A stretch of DNA of 44,332 nt from an uncultured Lachnotalea sp. (GTDB lineage: Bacteria; Bacillota; Clostridia; Lachnospirales; Lachnospiraceae). The notes below the pieces were generated by a model, which saw nothing but the letters and a program-made list of their open reading frames with translations, searched no databases and was not told the origin of the DNA. A program made the position numbers and the translations under genes. The stretch is taken from contig CAMSZT010000028.1 of assembly GCA_947066815.1 (NCBI GenBank), forward strand, positions 1-44,332, read 5' to 3'. Shown in pieces: positions 9,001-18,158 of the stretch. The number at the start of each line of letters is the position of its first letter. Within the stretch, counting starts at the first letter, position 1.

Positions 9001-9030
9001 TTGACAAAACATGAGACAATCATATATATT
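9001..9030 (+). promoter_or_regulatory. promoter of the Liv-type/sugar operon
   Basis: The consensus -35 TTGACA (9001-9006) is followed by TATATT (9025-9030) with an 18-bp spacer, or by TATATA (9023-9028) with 16 bp. Predicted start is near 9036, about 75 bases before the first gene. Confidence 0.75.
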
Positions 9031-9052
9031 ATTCACATAGGGTTGCGCCTGT

Positions 9053-9070
9053 TGAGAAAACGTTTTCTCA
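9053..9070. promoter_or_regulatory. 18-bp perfect palindrome, LacI-family operator or cre site
   Basis: TGAGAAAACGTTTTCTCA is perfectly symmetrical around CG, the usual design of LacI/GalR-family sites. It also matches 13 of 14 positions of the cre core TGAAARCGYTTTCW recognised by CcpA. It begins about 17 bases downstream of the predicted transcription start, where a repressor would block elongation. Candidate ligands are the LacI regulator encoded at 18759 or CcpA. Confidence 0.7.
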
Positions 9071-9111
9071 TAAAAACACAGCGAACAGATCTATCAAAAG
9101 GAGGAAGTAAG

Positions 9112-10374
9112 ATGAAAAAGGTTTTAAGTGTAATGTTGGCGATGGCGATGATGCTCACGCTCTTTGCAGGCTGCGGCGGGGAGAAGGACAAGCCCGCAGA
9201 CGGCGAGACAAAGAAGGTGGAAGCAGGAGAGAGCAAGGACTCCGGAGACGACGGAGAAAAAGCGGATTCTTCTGATGGCGGCGAGATCACCCTGGCATTT
9301 GTAGGTCCCCAGACCGGCGACAATGCCGAGTACGGCAAGTCCATGAAGGCAGCCATCCATATCGCCATTGACGAGTGGAATGAGAAAGGCGGCGTGAACG
9401 GCCAGCAGATCAAGCTGGTGGACTATGACGATGCCAATACCTCCGAGCAGGCGGCTTCCGTTGCTCAGAAGATCGTGGGCGACGAGTCCGTCAGTGCCGT
9501 GATCGGACATTTCTCCAGCGGCGTAGCCATGACGGCCAGCGAGGTGTATGAAGAGTCCGGCATTGCCTACATAAGCGGATCCGCGGCCCATGTGGACCTG
9601 ACCAAGATCGGCGACTGCATTTACAGGAACAACGCCGTGTATGCGACGGATGCCAACACTATGCTCCAGATCGTGCAGTACCTGGGCCTCAAGAAGATCG
9701 GCATCCTGAATCCCAACAGCGATGCGGGCGTAGCCGTTACCACCGAGATCCAGAATATGATGGAAGCTTACGGCGACAAGTATGACGCGGAACTGGTCCT
9801 GGCAGAGCTCTACGAAGACGGCACCGTGGACTTCTCCGCAACGGTCTCTAAGTTCGAGGAGGCAGGCGTGGAGTGCGTGTACTCTTCCGGCGCCTATGCC
9901 CAGACGGCTCCCTTCATCAAGCAGTACAGAGAGAAAAATAAGGACGTGCAGTTCATCATGTCTGCGGCATGTTTCTCCCAGGAGTTCTTGGAGCTTGCAG
10001 GTGCGGACGCCGAGGGCGTGGTCCTTGGTACCAGCTTCTTCTATGAGAGTTCCGATGAGGCGGTGAAGGCATTCTCCGAGAAATTCAACGAGGTTTACGG
10101 CTCTAACCCCTCCACTTTCTGCGGACAGGTTTATGATGCGACCTATGCGATCCTTTACGCCATCGAGAAGGGCGGTTCCGCAGACCGTGCGGCTATCCTG
10201 GAGAACCTTCCTTCCACCGATTTCCAGGGCGTGACTGGAAAGATCACCTTTGACGAGGAGGGAAACTGCCCGAAACAGCAGGTACTTCTGAAAGTGGAAG
10301 GCGGCAAGTATGTAGAGATCCCGAACGTGCTTAAGAGCCAGACGGATTACGAGAAGGAGCTTGGCGTTCAGTAA
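9112..10374 (+). CDS. Liv-type ABC transporter substrate-binding lipoprotein
   Basis: This is the extracellular solute-binding protein of a hydrophobic-amino-acid-uptake (Liv) type ABC importer, type I periplasmic-binding fold. A signal peptide with lipobox (LTLFAGCGG) is followed by a ~45-residue Lys/Asp/Glu/Ser-rich linker and the mature fold (ITLAFVGPQTGDNAEYGKSMKAA, VIGHFSSGVAMTASEVYEESGI). The ATG at 9112 follows AAGGAGGAAG, and the signal peptide confirms this start; upstream in-frame codons overlap the operator. Family members mostly bind branched-chain amino acids, but others bind amides, urea or aromatics. Its position as first gene of an operon otherwise devoted to sugars makes the usual leucine/valine label doubtful here. 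Confidence 0.93.
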   Translation: MKKVLSVMLAMAMMLTLFAGCGGEKDKPADGETKKVEAGESKDSGDDGEKADSSDGGEITLAFVGPQTGDNAEYGKSMKAAIHIAIDEWNEKGGVNGQQIKLVDYDDANTSEQAASVAQKIVGDESVSAVIGHFSSGVAMTASEVYEESGIAYISGSAAHVDLTKIGDCIYRNNAVYATDANTMLQIVQYLGLKKIGILNPNSDAGVAVTTEIQNMMEAYGDKYDAELVLAELYEDGTVDFSATVSKFEEAGVECVYSSGAYAQTAPFIKQYREKNKDVQFIMSAACFSQEFLELAGADAEGVVLGTSFFYESSDEAVKAFSEKFNEVYGSNPSTFCGQVYDATYAILYAIEKGGSADRAAILENLPSTDFQGVTGKITFDEEGNCPKQQVLLKVEGGKYVEIPNVLKSQTDYEKELGVQ

Positions 10375-10408
10375 GAAAATGCATATGGAAAGCATTTGAG
10401 GTGACGAT

Positions 10409-11284
10409 ATGATTTTAGAGCAGGTTTTAAACGGAGTCATGCTTGGCATGGTCTACGCGCTGATCGCAGTGGGATATTCGCTGGTGTTTGGTATCCTGAA
10501 GCTTCTGAACATGGCCCACGGTTCCATCTATGCCTTCGGGGCCCACATGGCGCTGTTCATCGTATCCATGCATTTCGGACTTCTTCCGGCCTTCCTCTTT
10601 GCCATTTTGACGACGGGGATCATCTCGGTCCTTATGGACCGGATCATCCTGGCGCCGCTTAGGGCAAAGAACGCGCCGAATATTACGGCTTTAATCTCCG
10701 TCATGGGTGTTTCCTATATTATCCAGAACATGATGATGATCATTTTCGACAGCACGAAGAAGACGTTTCCGAAGCTTTTTGACTTCGGAAACGTGACCTT
10801 CCTCGGTGTCACTCTTACAAGCACGCAGATCGCGATGTTCCTCATCGCCCTGGCTTTCCTGGTGCTGCTCACCGTGGTGGTAAACTATACCAAAGTGGGC
10901 CTGGCCATGCGGGCCTCCAGGGAAAATGCCAAGGCGGCCAACATGATGGGCATCGACGTGCGGCGGATCGTGACTTTCACATTCTTCATCAGCGGCATGT
11001 GCGCGGCAGTGGCCGGCGTGCTGGTTTCCGGATATTATCAGATGGTATACAGCACCATGGGGACAGAAGCGGGCTTAAAGGGCTTTTCCGCGGCAGTGCT
11101 CGGGGGGATCGGCGTCCTCCACGGCTCCGTGGTGGGAGGCATCATCATTGGTGTGGCCGAGGCCCTGGCGGTGACTTACCTGGGAGGAAGCTTCCGGAGC
11201 GCCACTGCGTATATTGTGTTGTTTATTGTACTTCTCATCAGGCCTTCGGGACTGTTCGGCAAGGACAATATTGTGAAGGTGTAA
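10409..11284 (+). CDS. LivH-type ABC permease
   Basis: This is an inner-membrane permease subunit of the Liv-type importer, 291 residues with about eight hydrophobic segments. The N-terminus MILEQVLNGVMLGMVYALIAVGYSLVFGILKLLNMAHG is the LivH hallmark, and the region GLAMRASRENAKAANMMGID contains the cytoplasmic coupling helix that contacts the ATPases. GAGGTGACG lies before the ATG. It is cotranscribed with the binding protein 34 bp upstream and pairs with the LivM-type permease that follows. Confidence 0.94.
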   Translation: MILEQVLNGVMLGMVYALIAVGYSLVFGILKLLNMAHGSIYAFGAHMALFIVSMHFGLLPAFLFAILTTGIISVLMDRIILAPLRAKNAPNITALISVMGVSYIIQNMMMIIFDSTKKTFPKLFDFGNVTFLGVTLTSTQIAMFLIALAFLVLLTVVVNYTKVGLAMRASRENAKAANMMGIDVRRIVTFTFFISGMCAAVAGVLVSGYYQMVYSTMGTEAGLKGFSAAVLGGIGVLHGSVVGGIIIGVAEALAVTYLGGSFRSATAYIVLFIVLLIRPSGLFGKDNIVKV

Positions 11285-11296
11285 AGGAGACTGACC

Positions 11297-12343
11297 ATGG
11301 GAAAATTAAGTTCTGTTTATGATTCGTTCGTGGATTTCATCCTTAAGCATAAAAAGATTGTCCTCCCGGTCTTCCTGGTCCTTTTGGCGGTTGTCCCCCT
11401 GGTGATCAAGAGCCAGTATGTGATCCGGGTGTTCTGCCTGATCGGCATTTATTGTATCCTGACCCTGAGCCTGAACCTGATCGCCGGCTATATGGGACAG
11501 TCTTCCATGGGGCATGCGGCCCTCTATATGATGGGAGCTTACTTTTCAGGACTCTTAGGGGCAAAGCTCGGCTGGCCCTTTTGGATCACGCTGGTGTTCG
11601 GGATCCTGGGCGGGGCTCTGGGCGGCCTGATCTTAGGGTTTGCCACCATGAAGCTTTCGGCCGGATATCTCTCGGTCATCACCCTGGCCTTCGGCGAGGT
11701 GGTGGAGATGGTGGTGTTAAACTGGAATTCCGTGACCAATGGGCCTTTGGGCGTTCGGGGCATCCCCCGTCCCAATCTGTTTGGCTGGGAACTGACCCCC
11801 ACCAACGGCGGGTTTTACTGGCTGATGTTAGTGCTGGTCATCGTGGCGGTGTTAGTGAGCATGTGCGTAGTCAATTCCAAATTCGGAAGGGCCGTGCGGG
11901 CCATCAAGGAGGATGAGCTGGCGGCGAAACTGATGGGGGTCCACACGGCGGCCTACAAGGTGCAGACCATCGTGCTCTCCGGGGCCATGGCGGGGATGGC
12001 GGGAGCCTTCTACGCTTCCATGAACCGCTATATCGACGCGGCCACCTTCAGCTTTGACATCTCCATGACGATCCTCTGTATCGTGATCTTCGGCGGGATG
12101 GGCTCCATCCCCGGTATGATCGTGGGATCTGCCCTGCTGATCTCCTTCCCGGAGGTGCTTAGGTCTCTGGCGGATTACCGGTTCGTGGTCTACGGGCTGC
12201 TTTTGATCCTGATGATGCGGTTCCGTCCCCAGGGCCTTTTGGGGGGCCTTAGCAGGCGGCCTTATAAGCTGCCGGCGGGAGTTTCGAGGCCGGGAAAGCC
12301 GGAGGACGGCGGCGGTACAGAAGAAGGGAAGAAGGTGAGTTAG
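11297..12343 (+). CDS. LivM-type ABC permease
   Basis: Second permease of the Liv-type importer, 348 residues. After a basic N-terminus the segment LSLNLIAGYMGQSSMGHAAL identifies LivM. The coupling segment FGRAVRAIKEDELAAKLMGV and the conserved GGMGSIPG follow. The C-terminal ~25 residues are a hydrophilic tail (KPEDGGGTEEGKK) not needed for the fold. AAAGGAGACTGACC precedes the ATG. The next gene starts directly after the stop codon (1343 style abutment at 12343/12344), indicating tight translational linkage to the LivG-type ATPase. Confidence 0.94.
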   Translation: MGKLSSVYDSFVDFILKHKKIVLPVFLVLLAVVPLVIKSQYVIRVFCLIGIYCILTLSLNLIAGYMGQSSMGHAALYMMGAYFSGLLGAKLGWPFWITLVFGILGGALGGLILGFATMKLSAGYLSVITLAFGEVVEMVVLNWNSVTNGPLGVRGIPRPNLFGWELTPTNGGFYWLMLVLVIVAVLVSMCVVNSKFGRAVRAIKEDELAAKLMGVHTAAYKVQTIVLSGAMAGMAGAFYASMNRYIDAATFSFDISMTILCIVIFGGMGSIPGMIVGSALLISFPEVLRSLADYRFVVYGLLLILMMRFRPQGLLGGLSRRPYKLPAGVSRPGKPEDGGGTEEGKKVS

Positions 12344-13109
12344 ATGGCGCTTTTGGAAGTGAAAGGGATCACGAAGGTGTTCGGCGGCTTAAAGGCGGTC
12401 GAGAACGTGGAATTCAAGGTGGATCAGGGAGAGATCATCAGCATCATCGGCCCCAACGGCGCCGGAAAAACTACCATATATAATATGCTGACCGGGGTGT
12501 ACAAGGTGGACGGCGGCGCTATCACTTTTGAGGGGAAGGACATCCACAACCGTCCGCCCAGGGAGATTGTAAAGGCGGGCATTGCGAGGACGTTCCAGAA
12601 CATCCGTCTGTTCCCCACCATGCGGGTCATTGAAAACGTGCTTCTGGGAGAGCATATCAACGTGAAGTATCATTTCTGGGATCTGTTATTCAAGACGCCC
12701 AAATACAGGCGGGAGGAAAAGGAGGCCCACCAGAGGGCCATCGACCTTCTGGAGTCTCTGGACTTGGCCGACGAGATCGACAATTACGCGAAAAACCTTC
12801 CTTATGGCATGCAGAGGAAGCTGGAGATCGCCAGGGCCCTGGCCACCAACGCGAAGCTGATCATCCTGGATGAGCCGGCGGCCGGCATGAATCCCCAGGA
12901 GTCGGAGGAGCTGATGGAGTTCATCCGGTCCTTACGGGAGCGGGGGGAGACGATCCTCCTGATCGAGCATGATATGAACGTGGTCATGAACATTTCCGAC
13001 CGGATCTACGTCATCGACCACGGGAGGAAAATTGCGGAGGGCCTTCCGAAGGAGATCGCGAAGAATCCTGAGGTGATCAAGGCTTATCTGGGAAGTGGAG
13101 GTGCGGCTG

Positions 13110-13129
<20 letters not shown>
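12344..13129 (+). CDS. LivG-type ABC ATPase
   Basis: Cytosolic ATPase of the Liv-type importer, 261 residues. Walker A GPNGAGKTT is at about residues 36-44, the Q-loop lies in GIARTFQNIRLF, the signature is the relaxed LPYGMQRKLEIARAL form typical of LivG, and Walker B is LIILDEPAAGMNP. The H-loop histidine lies in LIEHDMNVVM. A LivG-specific insertion (EHINVKYHFWDLLFKTPKYRREE, split here only for description) is present. Its 3' end overlaps the start of the LivF-type gene by 20 bp. Confidence 0.94.
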
Positions 13130-13832
<703 letters not shown>

Positions 13833-13841
13833 AAGAGACTG

Positions 13842-15404
13842 ATGATGACGAGAAAAAGCAAGAAAGTTTTTCTGATCTGTGATATCATTTCTTCAGGGAT
13901 GAAGACGAGCCTGTTTTCCGAAGGGGGAGAGCGGCTTGCCGAGGCGTACCGCCCGCTTCCCATCTTTCTTTCGGGAAACCGGGCGGAACAGCCGCCGGAG
14001 GCCTGGAGGACCTGCCTGAAGGAGACGGCGGCCGAGGTCCTCGGGAAATATCCGGGCTGTGTCCCCTCTGCCGTGTCCTTTTCTGCCATGAGTCAGGTGT
14101 GTCTTCCGGTAGATGAGGCCGGAAAACCTCTGGGACCGGCTTTTACCTGGTCGGATTCCAGGGCGGAGGAGATCCCCGATCCCCTGGCCGGCCGGTTTTC
14201 GCCGGAATACCTCCACAGGCTGACGGGATTTCCGGATACGGCAAATTCCAGTATCCGGAAGCTGTTCTGGCTGAAGGAGCAGAGTCCGGAGATTTACGGG
14301 CGGACGGCCTGCATGCTCCAGTGTAAGGATTATCTGGCCTGGTGTCTGACCGGGGTCTTTGCGACGGACTATACGGACGCAGCCACCACCGGGGCTCTGG
14401 ACCTGAGGGAAAAGACCTGGTCGGGAGAGGTCACGGAGGGGCTGGGGATCGACCGGAGGAAGCTCCCGAAGCTCCTGCCCTCCCACGGGATCGTGGGGAG
14501 GGTGACCAAAGAGGCCCAGGAGGAGTTCGGGATCCGGGCGGGCACGCCGGTGGTCATGGGGGCGGGGGACAATGTCTGTTCCGCCGTCGGGGCCGGATGC
14601 GTATGTCCGGGGGATGTGTACATGAGCCTGGGTTCTTCTTCCTGGGTCGCGGCCTGTACGGAGGAACCGGTTTTGGACGAAGGCCTTCTGTTTTCTGTCT
14701 TTCCCCATGCAGTGCCGGGACGGTACCTTTCCTTTGTCAATTACCAGACGGCGGGCGTGGTGTTCAAATGGCTGAAAAACGCCGTGTTCCAGTATGACCC
14801 GGAGGGATGCAGGGAAGTTCTTCCCTATAAAAATGTCTATCCTTATACGGGGATGGAGGCCCTGGTGGAAGCGGCAGATCCCGGAGCCGGCGGCCTGATC
14901 TTCCTCCCGCACCTGCTTTCCGGCGATTCCAGCCACAGGGAATCCTTTGCCAGAGGCGCATACCTGGGGCTTTCCTGGGAACACACCAGGGCGGACATGG
15001 TCCGGGCGGCCCTGGAGGGAGTGACCTTTGAGCTTCGGTTTTTTCTGGAAGCGGTTATGGGAGGGAGACGGCCGGAGCGGCTTGTGGTGACGGGAGTGGC
15101 TTCCCATGAACGGTGCTGGCTGCAGATGCTGGCCGATGTGCTGGGGATCCCGGTCTGCAACACAGAGCTCCACGATACGCCGGATTCCGTCGGGGCGGCG
15201 GTCCTGGCAGGATACGGGATCGGTATTTATGAAAACATGGATCAGGCGGACCGGTTCCGGAAATGGGAAGAGACTTTTGTTCCGGACAGCAGACGCCGCC
15301 TGGACTACGAAGCCCTGAACGGGATCTACCGGAAGGCGTTCGGAGCGGTATCAGGCATTTTCCGGGAGCTGGAAAACTGGAGAGAAGGAAGGGGAAAAGC
15401 ATGA
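13842..15404 (+). CDS. FGGY-family carbohydrate kinase, xylulokinase-like
   Basis: This is a cytosolic ATP-dependent sugar kinase of the FGGY family, 520 residues. The catalytic aspartate lies in TWSDSRAEE, the substrate region in LQCKDYLAWCLTG, and the ATP-domain glycines in GAGDNVCSAVGAG, LGSSSWVAA and VTGVASHERCWLQMLADVLG. An oddity is the first phosphate-binding loop, normally DxGTxxxK, which reads DIISSGMK, with Ile replacing the conserved Gly. The protein may therefore have altered ATP handling or function other than as a classical kinase. Its stop codon overlaps the start of the ASRT-family gene (ATGA), linking the two. The sugar could be a ketopentose or a 6-deoxyketose produced by the isomerase downstream. 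Confidence 0.88.
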   Translation: MMTRKSKKVFLICDIISSGMKTSLFSEGGERLAEAYRPLPIFLSGNRAEQPPEAWRTCLKETAAEVLGKYPGCVPSAVSFSAMSQVCLPVDEAGKPLGPAFTWSDSRAEEIPDPLAGRFSPEYLHRLTGFPDTANSSIRKLFWLKEQSPEIYGRTACMLQCKDYLAWCLTGVFATDYTDAATTGALDLREKTWSGEVTEGLGIDRRKLPKLLPSHGIVGRVTKEAQEEFGIRAGTPVVMGAGDNVCSAVGAGCVCPGDVYMSLGSSSWVAACTEEPVLDEGLLFSVFPHAVPGRYLSFVNYQTAGVVFKWLKNAVFQYDPEGCREVLPYKNVYPYTGMEALVEAADPGAGGLIFLPHLLSGDSSHRESFARGAYLGLSWEHTRADMVRAALEGVTFELRFFLEAVMGGRRPERLVVTGVASHERCWLQMLADVLGIPVCNTELHDTPDSVGAAVLAGYGIGIYENMDQADRFRKWEETFVPDSRRRLDYEALNGIYRKAFGAVSGIFRELENWREGRGKA

Positions 15405-15745
15405 AAACATGGTATATTCCGGATGCGTATTATCCGAGCAGCAAAAACGGCGAGTATGTGAGCCATGAGGCCATCTGCTTTCTCAATACGGGGAAAGCGG
15501 ACGCGGCGGTGTCCATGACGCTCTACTTTGAGGACAGGGAGAAACTGGGGGGATTCTCGGTGACAGTGCCGGCGGAGCGGACCGTCCACTGCCGCATGGA
15601 TCAGATCAGGAACCGGGACGGGGTGCCGGTCCCCACGGACACGCCCTATGCGGTGAAGGTGGAGAGTGAGGCAGAACTCACGGTCCAGTACACGAGGGTG
15701 GACACGACCCAGGCACAGCTCGCCATCGCGACGACTATTGTATAG
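15401..15745 (+). CDS. ASRT-family (sensory rhodopsin transducer-like, PF07100) protein
   Basis: A 114-residue soluble beta-rich protein. It shares the distinctive pattern of the Anabaena sensory rhodopsin transducer: ISHE-type VSHEAICFLNTG near residue 27, then YFEDRE, VPAERTVH, a loop with VPTDTPYAVKVES, and the closing VQYTRVDTTQAQLA. In Anabaena the transducer is a tetramer that binds the rhodopsin and can act on DNA. Family analyses have suggested small-molecule, perhaps sugar-related, binding for the wider superfamily. No rhodopsin gene is visible here. The start overlaps the kinase stop by 4 bp (ATGA) with GGAAGGGG upstream, so it is made together with the kinase. A role in sensing or handling the operon's sugar is inferred. 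Confidence 0.85.
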   Translation: MKTWYIPDAYYPSSKNGEYVSHEAICFLNTGKADAAVSMTLYFEDREKLGGFSVTVPAERTVHCRMDQIRNRDGVPVPTDTPYAVKVESEAELTVQYTRVDTTQAQLAIATTIV

Positions 15746-15769
15746 ACGATTGCCTGAACATTGTACAGG

Positions 15770-15896
15770 TAATTGCGAAACCGCAAAACCTGGAAAGGAT
15801 TCTGACGATTGCATCCAGGAAAAGCCCTCCACGGCGCTGCAGGCTTTGGACGGACATATTGGCAGAATATCCTCGACATTTCACGTTTCGCAATTA
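15770..15896. promoter_or_regulatory. 12-bp inverted repeat flanking the gap before rhaA
   Basis: TAATTGCGAAAC (15770-15781) recurs inverted as GTTTCGCAATTA (15885-15896). The left copy is also half of the short palindrome TTGCGAAACCGCAA (15773-15786). The 183-bp gap contains no gene. Two equal sites 115 bp apart fit a looping regulator, while base-pairing in RNA is the alternative. No convincing promoter is visible inside. Confidence 0.45.
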
Positions 15897-15928
15897 TCTG
15901 TGACTATGATATCCTGAAAGGAGGAACT

Positions 15929-17152
15929 ATGAGCGTAGAGAGTAATTACCAGGTAGCCAAAGAACTGTATGCGAAGTACGGGGTCGACACGGATGCGGCA
16001 TTAAAGAAAATGGAGGAGATCCCGGTTTCCGTCCACTGCTGGCAGATCGACGACCTGACGGGCTTTGAGGATTTTAACGCGAAGCTTTCCGGCGGCCTGG
16101 CGGCCACGGGGAACGCGGGCGGGAAGCCGAAGAGCGTGCCGGAGTATTTCGAACATCTGGAGAAGGCCTTAAAGCTGGTCCCCGGGAAAAAGAAAGTTGC
16201 GGCCCACGCGGTCTATCTGGACAACGGCGGCGTCAACAACATTGAGCGGGATCAGATCGAGCCGGAGCATTTCACCCACTGGGTGGAGTTTGCGAAGAAG
16301 ATGGGCATCGGCCTGGATTTTAATCCCACCTATTTTAACCATGCGAAGGCGGAGGACGGGTTTACCCTCTCCAGCTACGACGAGGGGATCCGCCAGTTCT
16401 GGGTGGAGCACGGGAAACGCTGCCGGAAGATCGGCGAGTATTTCGGGAAAGAGATGGGACAGGTCTGCTATACCAACCACTGGATCCCCGACGGCTACAA
16501 GGACATCACCGTGGATAAGCTGGCTCCCAGGGAGCTTCTGGCAAGATCTCTGGACGAGATCTTCGCGGAGAAGATCGATCCGGCCTACAATGTGGATTCC
16601 GTGGAGAGCAAGCTCTTCGGCCTGGGGAGCGAGGCTTACGTGACCGGCTCCCACGAATTCTACAGCAATTATGTGGCGAACCGGAAGAACTGCATCATCT
16701 GTCTGGACGCGGGGCATTTCCATCCCACCGAGGTGATCTCGGCGAAGCTAAGCTCCTATCTGGTGTTCGGACAGGAGATCATGCTTCACGTGAGCCGTCC
16801 TATGAGATGGGACAGCGATCATGTGACCATCCTGGACGACGAGACGAAGGCCATCATGGAGGAGATCGCCCGCTGCGACGCCTTTGACAAGGTACATATC
16901 GGCCTGGATTTCTTTGATGCCAGCATCGACCGGATCGCGGCCACGGCCATCGGCGGACGCACGGCCAAGAAGGCGATCCTGATGGCACTCCTGCAGCCGG
17001 AAGCGGAGCTTAAGGAGGCGGAGCGTGCAGGAAACTTCACGAAGCGCCTGGCTCTTCTGGAGGAGGTCAAGGGCCTGCCCTTCGGCCTGGTGTGGGCGAA
17101 GTACTGCGAGATGTGCGGATGTGAGCAGGATGACTGGATCCGCAAGTATTAA
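15929..17152 (+). CDS. rhaA: L-rhamnose isomerase (also fits L-lyxose isomerisation)
   Basis: RhaA interconverts L-rhamnose and L-rhamnulose in the cytosol, with divalent metals. Strong family blocks are PVSVHCWQIDDLTGFE, QFWVEHGKRCRKI, WIPDGYKDITVDKLAPR, VESKLFGLGSEAYVTGSHEF, CLDAGHFHPTEVIS (metal ligands), VSRPMRWDSDHV and HIGLDFFDASIDRIAA. The 407-residue length is normal. The ATG at 15929 follows AAAGGAGGAACT. In E. coli this enzyme also converts L-lyxose to L-xylulose, which matters here because LyxK- and UlaE-like genes follow and no rhamnulose-1-phosphate aldolase is in the window. A noncoding gap of 183 bp separates it from the ASRT gene. Confidence 0.96.
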   Translation: MSVESNYQVAKELYAKYGVDTDAALKKMEEIPVSVHCWQIDDLTGFEDFNAKLSGGLAATGNAGGKPKSVPEYFEHLEKALKLVPGKKKVAAHAVYLDNGGVNNIERDQIEPEHFTHWVEFAKKMGIGLDFNPTYFNHAKAEDGFTLSSYDEGIRQFWVEHGKRCRKIGEYFGKEMGQVCYTNHWIPDGYKDITVDKLAPRELLARSLDEIFAEKIDPAYNVDSVESKLFGLGSEAYVTGSHEFYSNYVANRKNCIICLDAGHFHPTEVISAKLSSYLVFGQEIMLHVSRPMRWDSDHVTILDDETKAIMEEIARCDAFDKVHIGLDFFDASIDRIAATAIGGRTAKKAILMALLQPEAELKEAERAGNFTKRLALLEEVKGLPFGLVWAKYCEMCGCEQDDWIRKY

Positions 17153-17167
17153 TATGGAGGATATGCC

Positions 17168-18127
17168 ATGAAAACAGTGAAAATTCCGGATACGGACCTG
17201 ACTCTTTCCGGGATCGGCCTCGGAACGGCGCTGGCCGGGATCAAATGGTCCGGGGAAGAGGGAGACCGCCTTCTGGAAACTTATCTGGAGGCGGGAGGCA
17301 ACATCATCGATACGGCCCATGTCTATTCGGACTGGATCCCGGGGGAGATCGCCCGCTCGGAGCGGACCATCGGAGACTGGATCCGCAGAAGAGGGGGAAA
17401 ACGGGATGATTTCATCCTGATGACCAAGGGCGCCCATCCCCGGTTTGAGTCCATGACCACCGGGCGGCTCTCGAAGGAGGAAGTGACCTCCGACCTGGAT
17501 TCCAGCCTGGAAAAGCTGGGCGTGGACTATGTGGACGTGTATTTCTATCACCGGGACGATGAGGCACGGACGGTAGAGGAGCTTGTCGAGACCATGGAGG
17601 ACTTTAAGCGGGCCGGGAAGATCCGCTACTATGCCTGCTCCAACTGGTCTACGGCCAGGATGAAGGAGGCGGACGCCTACTGTGAGAAGAAGGGTTACCG
17701 GGGCTTTGTGGCCAATCAGGCCATGTATAACGCCGGCGTGAAGTACATGGGGACTTATCCCGACGAGACCATGGTGATCTGTGACGAGGAAATGCTGGAT
17801 TACCACAGGAATTCCAGAAACCTCCTGATCCCCTACATGGGCATCTGCGGCGGCTTCTTCCACGCGCTGGAGAAGAAGGGGAAGGAGGCCGTGAAGGACA
17901 ATTGCTTCTGCACCGAGGGAAATCTCAAGGTGGCAGAGGGGCTCTCGAAGCTTTGTAAAGAGAAGGGCTGGAGTATGACCCAGGCGCTCCTGGGCTTCAT
18001 CGCCTCCAGGGATTTCGCCATGGTGCCTCTGGCGGCGGCCAGCAACGAGAAGCAGATGGAGGACCTGACGGCCACGCTGCAGACAGATTTTACGGCAAAA
18101 GACTATGATTTTTTTGACGCTTTGTGA
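17168..18127 (+). CDS. aldo/keto reductase
   Basis: This is an NAD(P)H-dependent oxidoreductase of the aldo/keto reductase superfamily, 319 residues, (beta/alpha)8 barrel. The catalytic tetrad is visible: Asp and Tyr in NIIDTAHVYSDW, Lys in FILMTKGAH, and His in VDVYFYHRDD. The C-terminal cofactor loop (VPLAAASNEKQMEDL) is slightly unlike the common IPG form. GGAGG precedes the ATG, and the gene follows rhaA by 15 bp, so the two are cotranscribed. In this setting it could reduce or oxidise a sugar, sugar aldehyde or lactone of the pathway; the substrate is not evident. Confidence 0.92.
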   Translation: MKTVKIPDTDLTLSGIGLGTALAGIKWSGEEGDRLLETYLEAGGNIIDTAHVYSDWIPGEIARSERTIGDWIRRRGGKRDDFILMTKGAHPRFESMTTGRLSKEEVTSDLDSSLEKLGVDYVDVYFYHRDDEARTVEELVETMEDFKRAGKIRYYACSNWSTARMKEADAYCEKKGYRGFVANQAMYNAGVKYMGTYPDETMVICDEEMLDYHRNSRNLLIPYMGICGGFFHALEKKGKEAVKDNCFCTEGNLKVAEGLSKLCKEKGWSMTQALLGFIASRDFAMVPLAAASNEKQMEDLTATLQTDFTAKDYDFFDAL

Positions 18128-18158
18128 TACAATAAAAAAATAGATCAGGAGGATGACT

